From the NCBI RefSeq assembly GCF_900112375.1, contig NZ_FOLS01000002.1, positions 193,550 to 257,549 on the forward strand: a stretch of DNA of 64,000 nucleotides, given 5' to 3'. The position numbers and the translations under genes were made by a program. Below the pieces are notes generated by a model. That model was not told where the DNA came from and searched no databases. It saw only the letters and a list, made by a program, of their open reading frames with translations. Of this stretch, positions 50,349 to 58,494 are shown in pieces (within the stretch, counting starts at the first letter, position 1; every line of letters starts with the position of its first letter). This DNA comes from Pseudomonas citronellolis. Its GTDB lineage: Bacteria; Pseudomonadota; Gammaproteobacteria; Pseudomonadales; Pseudomonadaceae.

Positions 50349-50368
50349 ACCTCAAGTTAAGTTGAGGT
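50349..50368. promoter_or_regulatory. SoxR box
   Basis: ACCTCAAGTTAAGTTGAGGT: near-perfect palindrome identical in type to the known CCTCAAGTTAACTTGAGG SoxR sites. It lies between soxR and the divergent monooxygenase gene, where it would sit in the spacer of the latter's promoter. Confidence 0.88.
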
Positions 50369-50411
50369 TTTACCCTCGCCAGCGTCTGCCTTCAAGCCCA
50401 GGAGCCCATCC

Positions 50412-50780
50412 ATGATCATTCCCAGCGCCTACTGCAGCACCGACGCCGACCAGCCCGAGACCCCGACGCATTTCGCCCTGCTGATCGACATCGAGGTAGC
50501 GCCGGCGCAACAGCCCGACATCGCCGAACGCCTGGAGCGCTACCTGGAGCAACTGCGCGAACTGTTCCACCAGGCGCCGGGCTACCTGGGCGCGGAACTG
50601 CGCGCCAGCGACGACGGCCAGCACCTGCTCGGCTGCGTGCACTGGCGCAGCCGCGAGGACTGGGAAACCACCTGGGACTGCGGCGCCACGCGCAGCGAAC
50701 TGTTCAGCGACAGCCTGCTGCGGCTGGGGGCCAGGAGCATTCATTTCGACAGTTTCCTGGTGGCGGAGCGGCTGGCCTGA
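50412..50780 (+). CDS. Antibiotic-biosynthesis-monooxygenase (ABM) domain protein, SoxR target
   Basis: 122 aa, ATG 50412 after AGGAG. ABM ferredoxin-like fold: FALLIDIEVAPAQQPDIAERLERYLEQLRELFHQAPGYLGAELRASDDG, then HWRSREDWE. It corresponds to PA2274, a member of the small P. aeruginosa SoxR regulon; a quinone or phenazine-modifying role is inferred. Parts of its 3' half recur as decayed fragments at 52952-53056 and 54780-54954. Confidence 0.8.
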   Translation: MIIPSAYCSTDADQPETPTHFALLIDIEVAPAQQPDIAERLERYLEQLRELFHQAPGYLGAELRASDDGQHLLGCVHWRSREDWETTWDCGATRSELFSDSLLRLGARSIHFDSFLVAERLA

Positions 50781-50802
50781 GGGGCGAAGCCGAGGCGCTC
50801 TT

Positions 50803-51021
50803 CGTAGGATGGGTTGAGCCTTGGCGAAACCCATGCGGCCGTGACGATGGGTATCGCTTCGCTCAACACCATCCTACGCTGGAATTTCCGCGGCCCATGG
50901 CCGCGAATCACGCTCAGGGCGCGCTCCTACAGGTGGGTCCGGAGGTGCTCTTCGTAGGAGCGAGCTTGCTCGCGAACAGACTCCGCTGCGAGGCTCATTC
51001 GCGAGCAAGCTCGCTCCTACG
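50803..51021. repeat. R3, partial R2 and full R1 repeats
   Basis: Full R3 at 50803-50878, a partial R2 at about 50891-50930 and a full R1 pair at 50953-51021, whose spacer (ACAGACTCCGCTGCGAGGCTC) resembles the copy at 27961. They fill the gap between the convergent ABM and ABC-F genes. Confidence 0.8.
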
Positions 51022-51077
51022 AAAAGCCTTGCTCGCCTGCGATGTAGCGATCTGGCTGCAGCGACCGGGTAGAGCCG

Positions 51078-52685
51078 CTAGGGCACCGCCCAGCACCAAC
51101 CCTCGGCACTGGCCTGCAGTTGGCCGTCCAGTTCCAGGGCGGCGAGGAAGGCCTCGTCGTGGGAGACCACCAGCAACGCGCCACGGTACTGCCGCAGCAA
51201 CGCTTCCAGAGCCTCCAGGGCCGGGAGATCGAGGTGGTTGTCCGGCTCGTCGAGCAGCAGCAATTGCGCCGGCTGTTCGGCGTACAGCTCGCAGGCCAGC
51301 GCCGCCTTGACCCGCTCGCCGCCGCTGAGCAGTGCCGTGGGCAGTTCGATGCGCGCGGCGCCCAGGCCCATCCGGGCCAGGCGCGTGCGCAGGTCGGAAG
51401 GCGCCATGCGGCGGTTGCGCTCCAGCAATGACTGCAACACCGAGCTATCCGCGCGCAGGCTGTGCAGATGCTGATCCAGATAGGCCGTGCGCACCGTCGT
51501 CTCGCAGTAGCCGGCGAGCGGCGCCAGGTGGCCGGCCAAGACCTTGAGCAGGGTCGACTTGCCGCAGCCATTCGCCCCGGTCATGGCCAGCCGGCGAGGC
51601 CCGCAGAGCTGCAGGTCGAGCGGGGCACGGCAGGTGCCGAAGGGCAGGCGCAGCCCTTCCAGCACGAGCACCCCGCGTTGAGCCGGCAGCTCGCAGTCCG
51701 GTGCGTCCAGCAGCACCTCGGCGTCCTGGCGCACCCGGGCGAAGGCTTCGCGAACCTCGTCGTCGAGTCGCTCGCGGCGCTCGCCGTGCTGGCTATGCAG
51801 CCTGGCGATGCTGGCCTGGCTTCGCTCCTTCTGTCGGTCCACCAGGATGGCCGCCTGATTGACCTCGCGGGCCTGATGCCGGCCCCTGGCCTGGCGGTGC
51901 TCCTGGCGCTCGCGCTGGGCCTGCATGGCGCGTTGCTGGCGTTCGCGCTCCAGCTTGCGCCGCTGCAATTCGCGCAGCGCGCCATCCCGCTCCAGGCGGT
52001 GCGCCTCGCGATAGGCGGAATAGCCTCCGGCGTAACTGCGCAGCCCATCCGCCGACAGTTCCAGGATGCGCTGCATGCCCTCCAGCAGCAGGCGGTCATG
52101 GCTGACCAGCAACAGGCCGCCGCGCCAGCGCTGCAACTGTTCGTGCAGGGCCTCGCGGGCAGGCCGGTCGAGGTGGTTGCTGGGTTCGTCGAGGATCAGG
52201 CAGTCGGCCCCGCTGAGCCAGGCGCCGAGCAGCGCCACCCGCGTGGCTTCGCCACCGCTCAGGCGCGCCGCCGGGGTTTCCGCCTCCAGGTGGCCGAGGC
52301 CGCAGGCGGTCAGCTCCGCCTCCAGGCGCTGGCGAACGTCCCAGCGGCCGTCGAGCAGTTCGTAGTCCACCGCGTCCACACCACCGGCCTCGATACGCGC
52401 CAGGGCCTGCAAGGGAGCCCCCACGCCGGCAAGCTCCGCCACGCTGGCGGCGCCCACCGGGTGCTGCGCCAGGTAGTGCACGCGCCCCTGGCGCAGGCAA
52501 CGCCCGGCGCTGGGCGCCAGCTCGCCGGCGAGGATGCGCGCGAGCAGCGACTTGCCCACGCCGTTGCGCCCCACCAGGCCGGTGCGGCGTTCGTCGAGGC
52601 TTTCGTCAATATCGCGGAAGAGGATTTCGCCAGTGAGCAACTGGCAGGTGACGCCTTGCAGCGCCAGGGTGAAGGGGCTCGTCAT
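51078..52685 (-). CDS. ABC-F family ATPase
   Basis: 535 aa, ATG 52685 after GGAG. Two nucleotide-binding domains without membrane segments: Walker A GRNGVGKS and GANGCGKS, signatures LSGGEATR and LSGGERVK, Walker B LILDEPSNHLD and LLLDEPDNHLD. The linker (about 225-300) is a charged helical hairpin rich in Arg, Glu and Gln, the P-site tRNA interaction motif region. ABC-F proteins act on ribosomes, in translation control or antibiotic protection; which applies here is open. Confidence 0.85.
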   Translation of the reverse strand: MTSPFTLALQGVTCQLLTGEILFRDIDESLDERRTGLVGRNGVGKSLLARILAGELAPSAGRCLRQGRVHYLAQHPVGAASVAELAGVGAPLQALARIEAGGVDAVDYELLDGRWDVRQRLEAELTACGLGHLEAETPAARLSGGEATRVALLGAWLSGADCLILDEPSNHLDRPAREALHEQLQRWRGGLLLVSHDRLLLEGMQRILELSADGLRSYAGGYSAYREAHRLERDGALRELQRRKLERERQQRAMQAQRERQEHRQARGRHQAREVNQAAILVDRQKERSQASIARLHSQHGERRERLDDEVREAFARVRQDAEVLLDAPDCELPAQRGVLVLEGLRLPFGTCRAPLDLQLCGPRRLAMTGANGCGKSTLLKVLAGHLAPLAGYCETTVRTAYLDQHLHSLRADSSVLQSLLERNRRMAPSDLRTRLARMGLGAARIELPTALLSGGERVKAALACELYAEQPAQLLLLDEPDNHLDLPALEALEALLRQYRGALLVVSHDEAFLAALELDGQLQASAEGWCWAVP

Positions 52686-52870
52686 ACCGACTCCAATTGG
52701 ATGCCATGAATCCCCCAGGGCACACAGCCTGGGACGGAAACGGGCCGTGCGGGCACGGCAGCATCAATTGCGCATCGGACGAACACCTCGCGAAAGGAAA
52801 TGAAGCGCGCACTATAAAGAGCGGCAGCCACGGCCGTCAGCCCCCGGCGAGACGAACGGAATCAGTGTGG

Positions 52871-53112
52871 GCGCTGGTGATTGCGCCTGAAGGTCTCCTC
52901 CCCCATCGCCGCGATGTGCCCGTCGATCAGTGCCTCGAATGGCCGCAGCAGCTCGGCGCGGAACTGCGCGCCAGCGATGAGGGCCGCTACCGGCTACGTG
53001 TGCTGGCGCAGCCGCGAGGACTGGGAAGTCCACCTGGAACTGCGGCGCCACCCGCAGCCAGATGTCCAGCAGAACCGGGTTGTCCGCAGCGGAGCTGCTG
53101 GCGAATGAGCAT
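52871..53112 (+). pseudogene. Chimeric gene remnant A (DTW + ABM + GNAT fragments)
   Basis: Three pieces are joined. 52871-52951 matches 55761-55841, the 3' end of the DTW gene. 52952-53056 matches about 50587-50693, the middle of the SoxR-regulated ABM gene, with indels. 53057-53112 matches about 55537-55594, the 5' end of the GNAT gene. It has no intact reading frame. The DTW/ABM joint (CGCAGCAGCTCGGCGCGGA) is the same as in remnant B, so both descend from one chimera. Confidence 0.75.
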
Positions 53113-53132
53113 GGGATCCCCCTGAAGATAGA

Positions 53133-53762
53133 TCACAAGTCAGAAGACAATGCGTTCCTGACAATATTCTCCGACAAGCTCTCTGCCACCGTTTCTAGCC
53201 ACGCAACACTTTTCTCATCTATTCGATTCATTTGGAGCAACACGGTCCTATCGGGCTCAACCCATAGGATACTGGTAATCTGCGAGCTACCTGACCCAAC
53301 TGTCTTCCTGGCACTTTTTCCATTGACGTTGAAGTTCACCAATTCTCTGTAAAGAACCGAAGAACCACCTTGTTCCTTCAGCGTTATCCCCCCTTGCTCC
53401 GCACACTGATAAACTCTGAGCAGACCATCCAACCCTTCGGCTCGACGAACCCCCACCGCCTGTGAAGAAATTTCTTTGCAAGCCTTCAGCGGCGACTCGG
53501 ACACTCGAACAGCATTCATTGAGGTTTTCAAATCTCGCCCGGTGACATCCTCCCTATACCTATCAAGCCGACTCATTCTAGATGCTTCTGAAAAACCAGA
53601 ATCCTTCCCTCGCCCCTCACCTTTTGCCGCATCTTCTATTATTTGCAAAAAACCCTGCGGCAACTTTGAGTCTTGAACAGAAGGAGCATCTGCCAACGCC
53701 CACTCGCCCTGTAGCAGGCCTGTTAGAAAAAAACCTATGAATAACGCAACAGAAAACCTCAT
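53133..53762 (-). CDS. Exported protein of unknown function
   Basis: 209 aa from ATG 53762, with AGGGGG upstream overlapping the stop of the preceding gene. A signal peptide (MRFSVALFIGFFLTGLLQGEWALA) leads into a soluble protein without recognised domain. The C-terminal half alternates polar and hydrophobic residues (SVLYRELVNFNVNGKSARK, ITSILWVEPDRTVLLQMNRID) as in a beta-rich fold. Two Cys, in KACKE and YQCAE. It is the second gene of a two-gene operon and is of foreign composition. Confidence 0.6.
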   Translation of the reverse strand: MRFSVALFIGFFLTGLLQGEWALADAPSVQDSKLPQGFLQIIEDAAKGEGRGKDSGFSEASRMSRLDRYREDVTGRDLKTSMNAVRVSESPLKACKEISSQAVGVRRAEGLDGLLRVYQCAEQGGITLKEQGGSSVLYRELVNFNVNGKSARKTVGSGSSQITSILWVEPDRTVLLQMNRIDEKSVAWLETVAESLSENIVRNALSSDL

Positions 53763-53771
53763 TCACGCCCC

Positions 53772-54212
53772 CTAGAAACTACAATTCGTCGTTATCGTCT
53801 CACCGCAAAAGTCTATCTCGGGAGTCCCTGAACAAACGATATTGTTTCCCTGCATAGCCTGACAGTGTCTCTCGATATCCTCACAATCTTGGGAGGCATT
53901 AGCCGTAGTCACGCCATGCAACCCATGGACTATCCAATCCCCCGTAATACCGCACCCCCAGCATATTGCCGCCGATCGCCAAGTAACCTCGGCAGGCGAC
54001 TCTATATGCACGCTTTCGCCAGTGGTGTAGTTATATTGCATGGATTGCGTCTGCAGAAACCATTGATTCGGATTCGAAACATTCCAGGTAAACGACAAAG
54101 ATTCATTATTCACGCAATTCGCCCGAGATACCATTTCCAGATCCCAGCTCAATGCATGAGATAGAGGAACTCCGCAAAAAATCGACCAGAACAATGTAGC
54201 CAACCTCCACAT
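53772..54212 (-). CDS. Small cysteine-rich exported protein
   Basis: 146 aa from ATG 54212 with a strong AGGAGG. Signal peptide MWRLATLFWSIFCGVPLSHA. The mature part has eight Cys (ANC, AAIC, WGC, QDC, RHC, IVC, DFC, TNC), enough for four disulfides, and many Asn, Thr and Ser. No family is recognised; the layout suits a secreted or periplasmic stable domain. It is first gene of the island operon, nine bases before the next start. Confidence 0.6.
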   Translation of the reverse strand: MWRLATLFWSIFCGVPLSHALSWDLEMVSRANCVNNESLSFTWNVSNPNQWFLQTQSMQYNYTTGESVHIESPAEVTWRSAAICWGCGITGDWIVHGLHGVTTANASQDCEDIERHCQAMQGNNIVCSGTPEIDFCGETITTNCSF

Positions 54213-54708
54213 AAGACCTCCTATCGATACCTATCTGGCTCGCCCCCGACAACACCCAACTAAGCTACCAGACACCCCAGTCGAAAACACCGCGATAGAA
54301 ACGCATAAGCTCATCCATACCAAACCTCGCTCGCAAACCTATACCCCTGAGAAAAAAAGAAAAATCAACCAAGGATAAGCGAAGACCTCAAACATACGCC
54401 CAGGAGCAAAGGAAAACGCCTACAACCCAAGGAGAAAAAACGCAACACAAACCACGCGAGCATCAACGAGACACGCTCAGCCCATGAAAACAAAATTCAC
54501 GATCTAACCTTCGGAATATGAAAACTCCTAAACAAACATAAAATTCAAGAATCGATAGGAAAGACTTGCGCTCTTATACACCCAGCCACCCAGACTATTA
54601 GTCAAGGTGTTTCGTTGCTGTTCCCGCTGCGGTCTACGGGACTATGCATTACGAGTCTCCGCCGCCCCTTGGAAATGCCCTAGCGAGACACCCACCACCA
54701 ACTAGTAG

Positions 54709-54954
54709 TTGCTCCTGAAAGTCTCCGCCCCATCGTCGCGATCTGCCCGTCGATCAGCACCTCGCACGGGTGCAGCAGCTCGGCGCGGACAGCCGCCATC
54801 TGCTCGGCTACGTGTGCTGGCGCAGCCGCAAGGACTGGGAAGCCACCTGAGACTGCGGCGCCACCCGCGGCGAGCTGTTCAGCGACATCCTGCTGCGGCT
54901 GGGGCCAACAGCATTCACTTCGACAGTTTCCTGGTGGCGGAGCGGCCGGCCTGA
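54709..54954 (+). pseudogene. Chimeric gene remnant B (DTW + ABM fragments)
   Basis: 54709-54779 matches the 3' end of the DTW gene (about 55771-55842). 54780-54954 matches the 3' half of the ABM gene through its stop (about 50587-50780), with an in-frame TGA and deletions. Same orientation and same joint as remnant A. The two flank the AT-rich island as diverged direct repeats. Confidence 0.75.
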
Positions 54955-55041
54955 CTGTTGGACCAATCACAGACGGAGCCCTACAAAGAGCACCTCGGCG
55001 CAGCCTTTAAGGCAGTTGCTCCAAGGTGCAGGAAAATGCCG

Positions 55042-55134
55042 CCGTAGGATGGGTAGAGCGGAGCGAAACCCATCACCCCGCCCACAAGCTGTCGTGAGAA
55101 ATGGCGCCTCCCCGTAGGAACGGACTCCGTCCGC
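55042..55134. repeat. Half R3 and inverted R4 units
   Basis: A half R3 is at 55042-55076 (GTAGGATGGGTAGAGCGGAGC) and an inverted R4 at 55113-55134 (GTAGGAACGGACTCCGTCCGC). The stretch 54955-55160 has no gene. Confidence 0.65.
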
Positions 55135-55160
55135 GATCCGGCCGCCAGGCCGGCTTCTCT

Positions 55161-55592
55161 CTACAGGCTCATGTGCAGCAGCGGAAACGGCCGGTCCTGG
55201 CCATCGGTCTCAGAGCGGCCGATGTCGTGGAACCCATAGCACCGGTAGAACCCTACCGCCTGCGAGTTCTGTTCGTTGACGTCGACGCTAAGCCGCCCGC
55301 GCAGTTCGCGCGCGTAGTCAAGCAAGCGCGTGCCTAGGCCTTGCCCCCGCAATTCGGGGGCGATGAAGAGCATTTCCACGTGTGCCTGGTCCAGGCCGAT
55401 GAAGCCCTGCGGGCGATCCTCATCATCAACGGCGACCCACACTTCCACCGCCGGCAGGTAGAGGTCGCGCACCTGGGGCAGCAGTTCGGCGATGTCGGCT
55501 TCGCTGATGAAGTCGTGGGTGGCGCGCACGGAGCGTAGCCAGATGTCCAGCAGGATCGGGTTGTCCGCGGCGAAGCGCTGGCGAATAAGCAT
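55161..55592 (-). CDS. GNAT-family N-acetyltransferase
   Basis: 143 aa from ATG 55592 (MLIRQRFAADNPILLDIWL). GNAT core with the acetyl-CoA loop ELRGQGLGTRLLDYARE and QAHVEMLFIAPE, and C-terminal NSQAVGFYRCYGFHDIGRSETDGQDRPFPLLHM. Resembles the YjaB/putative acetyltransferase group; substrate unknown. The 5' end of this gene is also found, decayed, in remnant A at 53057-53112. Confidence 0.82.
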   Translation of the reverse strand: MLIRQRFAADNPILLDIWLRSVRATHDFISEADIAELLPQVRDLYLPAVEVWVAVDDEDRPQGFIGLDQAHVEMLFIAPELRGQGLGTRLLDYARELRGRLSVDVNEQNSQAVGFYRCYGFHDIGRSETDGQDRPFPLLHMSL

Positions 55593-55608
55593 GATTGCAT
55601 CCTGTCTT

Positions 55609-55738
55609 GTAGGGCGCATAACGCCTAAGGCGTTATCCGCCGTTTGGCCTCGGTTCCCGGCGGCTCCGGGGCCAACCTTGGCGTTGGCTATAGCCGCGGA
55701 GTGTCGGCGGATAACCGCGAACGGTTATCCGCCCTACG
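55609..55738. repeat. Intergenic R6 repeat overlapping the DTW stop
   Basis: It starts GTAGGGCGCATAACGCCTAAGG and ends GGTTATCCGCCCTACG. The TAG stop of the DTW gene (55734-55736, minus strand) is inside the last bases, exactly as fliK ends in the copy at 1-95. Confidence 0.8.
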
Positions 55739-56345
55739 ATTCGTGCCGAGGCTTCAACTCGCGCTGGTGATTGCGCTGGAAAGTCTCCTCCCCCATCGCC
55801 GCGATCTGCCCGTCGATCAGCGCGTCGAACGGTCGCAGCAGCGCGTCGAAGGGCTGCGGTGCATCCAGCGCGTTCAATGCATGCACCACCGCCTCGATGG
55901 TCGACAGCGCGCCCTCGGCCGGCGCCTTGCGCAGGCGGTAGCGCGAGGTCAGGCCTTCGGGCAGCACTACCCGCGGCAGGGCCGCCAGGTTGGGGTTGAG
56001 GTGCAGCAGCTTGCGTGCCTTGCGCCAGGTGCCGTCGGGTACCACCAGCAGGCGTGGCCGGGTGGCCGGGCGGGTGGCCAGTTCGGCGAGGGGGATGGCG
56101 TTTTCGCCGGGGAACAGCAGCCAGGCGCCCTCGCCGCTCAGGTCGAGGTCGCGGAAGTCCTCGCCCACCCGCAGTTCGGCGTTGGCCAGGCCGAGGGCCG
56201 CCAGGCGGGCGGTGTTCAGGGCGTGGCCGGCTTCGCTGGGGTGTTGCAGCAGGAGCACGCGGGTGCGGTTGTCCAGGCGCGGGATCAGCGCGCACAGGCA
56301 ATGGCCGGCCGGGCGCAGGCAGCGTTCGCAGCGGGCGCGGCTCAT
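55734..56345 (-). CDS. DTW-domain tRNA-uridine aminocarboxypropyltransferase
   Basis: 203 aa, start overlapping the LysR stop by ATGA. N-terminal four-Cys set (Cys6, Cys9, Cys16, Cys18), then PDGTWRKARKLLHLNPNL with the DxTW motif and STIEAVVHALNALD. DTW proteins (TapT/TuaA) put a 3-amino-3-carboxypropyl group on uridine 47 or nearby in tRNA using SAM. Its C-terminal coding sequence recurs as decayed copies in remnants A and B. Confidence 0.87.
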   Translation of the reverse strand: MSRARCERCLRPAGHCLCALIPRLDNRTRVLLLQHPSEAGHALNTARLAALGLANAELRVGEDFRDLDLSGEGAWLLFPGENAIPLAELATRPATRPRLLVVPDGTWRKARKLLHLNPNLAALPRVVLPEGLTSRYRLRKAPAEGALSTIEAVVHALNALDAPQPFDALLRPFDALIDGQIAAMGEETFQRNHQRELKPRHES

Positions 56346-57238
56346 GGCTTGCCCGGCTGCGTGCGCAGCAGGTCGCGGAAGTTCTGGATCAGCGGCTCGC
56401 GGGAGCGGCCGCGGCGCAGGATCAGCGAGAACGGCGCCTGGTAGCCGAAGGTGGCCGGCAGCAGCGCGCGCAGCCTGCCCTGCTCCACCCAGGAATGCGC
56501 GTAGTGCTCGGGCAGGTAGCCGATGTAGCCTCCGGAGAGGATGAGGATCAGCTGCGCTTCCATACTCTCCACCGTCGCCGCGCTGTGCTTGAAGCCGTGG
56601 CGCGCCAATTCCGCCTGGCTCCAGTAGCCGCGGCCGACCATGCGCTGCTGGGTGATCAGCTCGGCGGGGATGCGCCGGCCATCGAACAGCGGATGGCGGT
56701 CACTGCAGTACAGCCAGTGCTGCTCACGGTACAGCGGCTGGTAGACCAGGCCGTTCATGCGGCTGAAGAAGGAGCCGATGGCCAGGTCCAGGCGGTTGTC
56801 CAGCACCGCCAGTTGCAGTTCGTAGGGGCTTTGTACCTGCAGGTGCAGGTGCACCGCCGGGTGCAGGCTGCTGAAGGAGCCGATGACGTCGGCCAGCGGC
56901 AGCGCCGGGTCGCTCACCGTGGAGTCGAGCACGCCGAGGTTGAGGGTGCCGCGCAGTTCGCCCTTCAAGGTCGCCGCGTAGCGTTCGAAGCCTTCCAGTT
57001 CGCCGAGGATGCGCAGGGTTTCCTGGTGGAACAGCTCGCCCTTGCTGGTCAGGCCGAAGCCGCCGCGGCCGCGGTGGCAGAGCACGATGCCCAACTGGTT
57101 CTCCAGTTGGCTCATGTAGGTGCTGATGGCCGAGGTCGACAGGTTCAGCTCCTGCTGCGCCGAGGCGAAGCCCTGGTTGCGCACCACGCAGGCGAAAATC
57201 CGCAGAAGCTTGACGTCGGGCAGGGCGCTGGCGCTCAT
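56342..57238 (-). CDS. gbuR: LysR-family regulator, probably of guanidinobutyrase (GbuR)
   Basis: 298 aa, ATG 57238. LysR HTH (LLRIFACVVRNQGFASAQQELNLSTSAISTYMSQLE) and substrate-binding domain. It is divergent from gbuA, as gbuR (PA1422) is in P. aeruginosa, where it responds to 4-guanidinobutyrate. The identity is mainly from position. An inverted repeat AGTTT-AGA-AAACT lies between the two genes. The DTW gene follows with a four-base overlap. Confidence 0.8.
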   Translation of the reverse strand: MSASALPDVKLLRIFACVVRNQGFASAQQELNLSTSAISTYMSQLENQLGIVLCHRGRGGFGLTSKGELFHQETLRILGELEGFERYAATLKGELRGTLNLGVLDSTVSDPALPLADVIGSFSSLHPAVHLHLQVQSPYELQLAVLDNRLDLAIGSFFSRMNGLVYQPLYREQHWLYCSDRHPLFDGRRIPAELITQQRMVGRGYWSQAELARHGFKHSAATVESMEAQLILILSGGYIGYLPEHYAHSWVEQGRLRALLPATFGYQAPFSLILRRGRSREPLIQNFRDLLRTQPGKP

Positions 57239-57396
57239 GAAGGGCTCCGCAATTCGAGGTGGAGGGGCTCCAGTTCAGCAGTCACTGGACTGGCAATCGG
57301 CCAGACCGTCCGTCGCCACCCGGCCTGCAAGGCACATACGACGGGGCTGGCGCCGCGGGGGCTGCGACAGGGCAACGCAGTCTAGCCGTGGAAATA

Positions 57397-57409
57397 AGTT
57401 TAGAAAACT
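57397..57409. promoter_or_regulatory. Candidate GbuR binding site
   Basis: AGTTT-AGA-AAACT, a perfect 5-bp inverted repeat inside a larger AT-rich AATAA/TTATT frame, about 120 bp upstream of the gbuA ATG in the gbuR/gbuA spacer. Confidence 0.45.
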
Positions 57410-57524
57410 CTGAACTGATTATTTGTAGCCAGCGATTCTTCCCACTACCGGGCATGACCAGAATCCGGCCTCAGTATCAACAAGCCTGTTTCCACGAAAA
57501 CAGCGAATCCCGTGAGGCCTACCC

Positions 57525-58484
57525 ATGGACAAGAAACTCCACCAGCCCCTGGGCGGAAACGAAATGCCGCGCTTCGGCGGCATCGCCACCATGATGCGCC
57601 TGCCGCATATCCAGTCTCCGGAAGAGCTCAACGAGCTCGATGCTGCCTTCGTCGGCGTGCCCCTGGACATCGGCACCTCCCTGCGCTCCGGCACCCGTTT
57701 CGGGCCGCGCGAGATCCGCGCCGAGTCGGTGATGATCCGCCCGTACAACATGGCCACCGGCGCCGCCCCGTTCGATTCGCTGAACATCGCCGACATCGGT
57801 GACGTGGCGATCAACACCTTCAACCTGCTGGAGGCCGTGCGCATCATCGAGGAGGCCTACGACAAGATCCTCGACCACGGCATCGTCCCGCTGACCCTCG
57901 GCGGCGACCACACCATCACCCTGCCGATCCTGCGCGCCATCCACAAGAAGCACGGCAAGGTCGGCCTGGTGCACATCGACGCCCACGCCGACGTCAACGA
58001 CCACATGTTCGGCGAGAAGATCGCCCACGGCACCACCTTCCGCCGCGCCGTGGAAGAAGGCCTGCTGGATTGCGACCGCGTGGTGCAGATCGGCCTGCGC
58101 GCCCAGGGCTACACCGCCGAGGACTTCAACTGGAGCCGCAAGCAGGGCTTCCGCGTGGTCCAGGCCGAGGAGTGCTGGCACCAGTCGCTGGCGCCGCTGA
58201 TGGCCGAAGTGCGCGAGAAGGTCGGCGGCGGCCCGGTGTACCTGTCGTTCGACATCGACGGCATCGACCCGGCCTGGGCGCCGGGCACCGGCACCCCGGA
58301 AATCGGCGGCCTGACCACCATCCAGGCGATGGAGATCGTGCGCGGCTGCCAGGGCCTGGACATCATCGGCTGCGACCTGGTCGAGGTCTCCCCGCCCTAC
58401 GACACCACCGGCAACACCTCGTTGCTCGGCGCCAACCTGCTGTACGAAATGCTCTGCATCCTCCCGGGCGTACAGCGCCGCTGA
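57525..58484 (+). CDS. gbuA: Guanidinobutyrase
   Basis: 319 aa, ATG 57525. Ureohydrolase family with the two-manganese ligands in GGDHTITLPI, HIDAHADVND and SFDIDGIDPAWAPGTG. It begins MDKKLHQPLGGNEMPRFGGIATMMRLPH, nearly the P. aeruginosa GbuA sequence as I remember it. It hydrolyses 4-guanidinobutyrate to 4-aminobutyrate and urea in the arginine decarboxylase/transaminase routes; agmatinase is the alternative label. Two permeases and a ThDP decarboxylase follow on the same strand. Confidence 0.93.
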   Translation: MDKKLHQPLGGNEMPRFGGIATMMRLPHIQSPEELNELDAAFVGVPLDIGTSLRSGTRFGPREIRAESVMIRPYNMATGAAPFDSLNIADIGDVAINTFNLLEAVRIIEEAYDKILDHGIVPLTLGGDHTITLPILRAIHKKHGKVGLVHIDAHADVNDHMFGEKIAHGTTFRRAVEEGLLDCDRVVQIGLRAQGYTAEDFNWSRKQGFRVVQAEECWHQSLAPLMAEVREKVGGGPVYLSFDIDGIDPAWAPGTGTPEIGGLTTIQAMEIVRGCQGLDIIGCDLVEVSPPYDTTGNTSLLGANLLYEMLCILPGVQRR

Positions 58485-58494
58485 GTGACCCCAA

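Larger units (their letters stand above)
53112..54640. other. AT-richer island between chimeric remnants
   Basis: Base composition drops clearly, by eye, from the surrounding GC-rich sequence. It holds two minus-strand genes with predicted signal peptides and about 430 bp of AT-rich sequence upstream of them (54213-54640) without a gene. Codon use is also unlike the neighbours (many AAA, AAT, ATT, TCT). It has no integrase, transposase or tRNA edge. Confidence 0.7.

Noticed and set aside
53112-54640. Prophage or IS remnant
   Set aside because: No integrase, transposase, terminal inverted repeats or phage gene; only composition shift and flanking chimeric remnants.
57240-57524. Guanidine riboswitch upstream of gbuA
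   Set aside because: Looked for ykkC-type and mini-ykkC conserved loops; none was found. A LysR-type site explains the spacer better.
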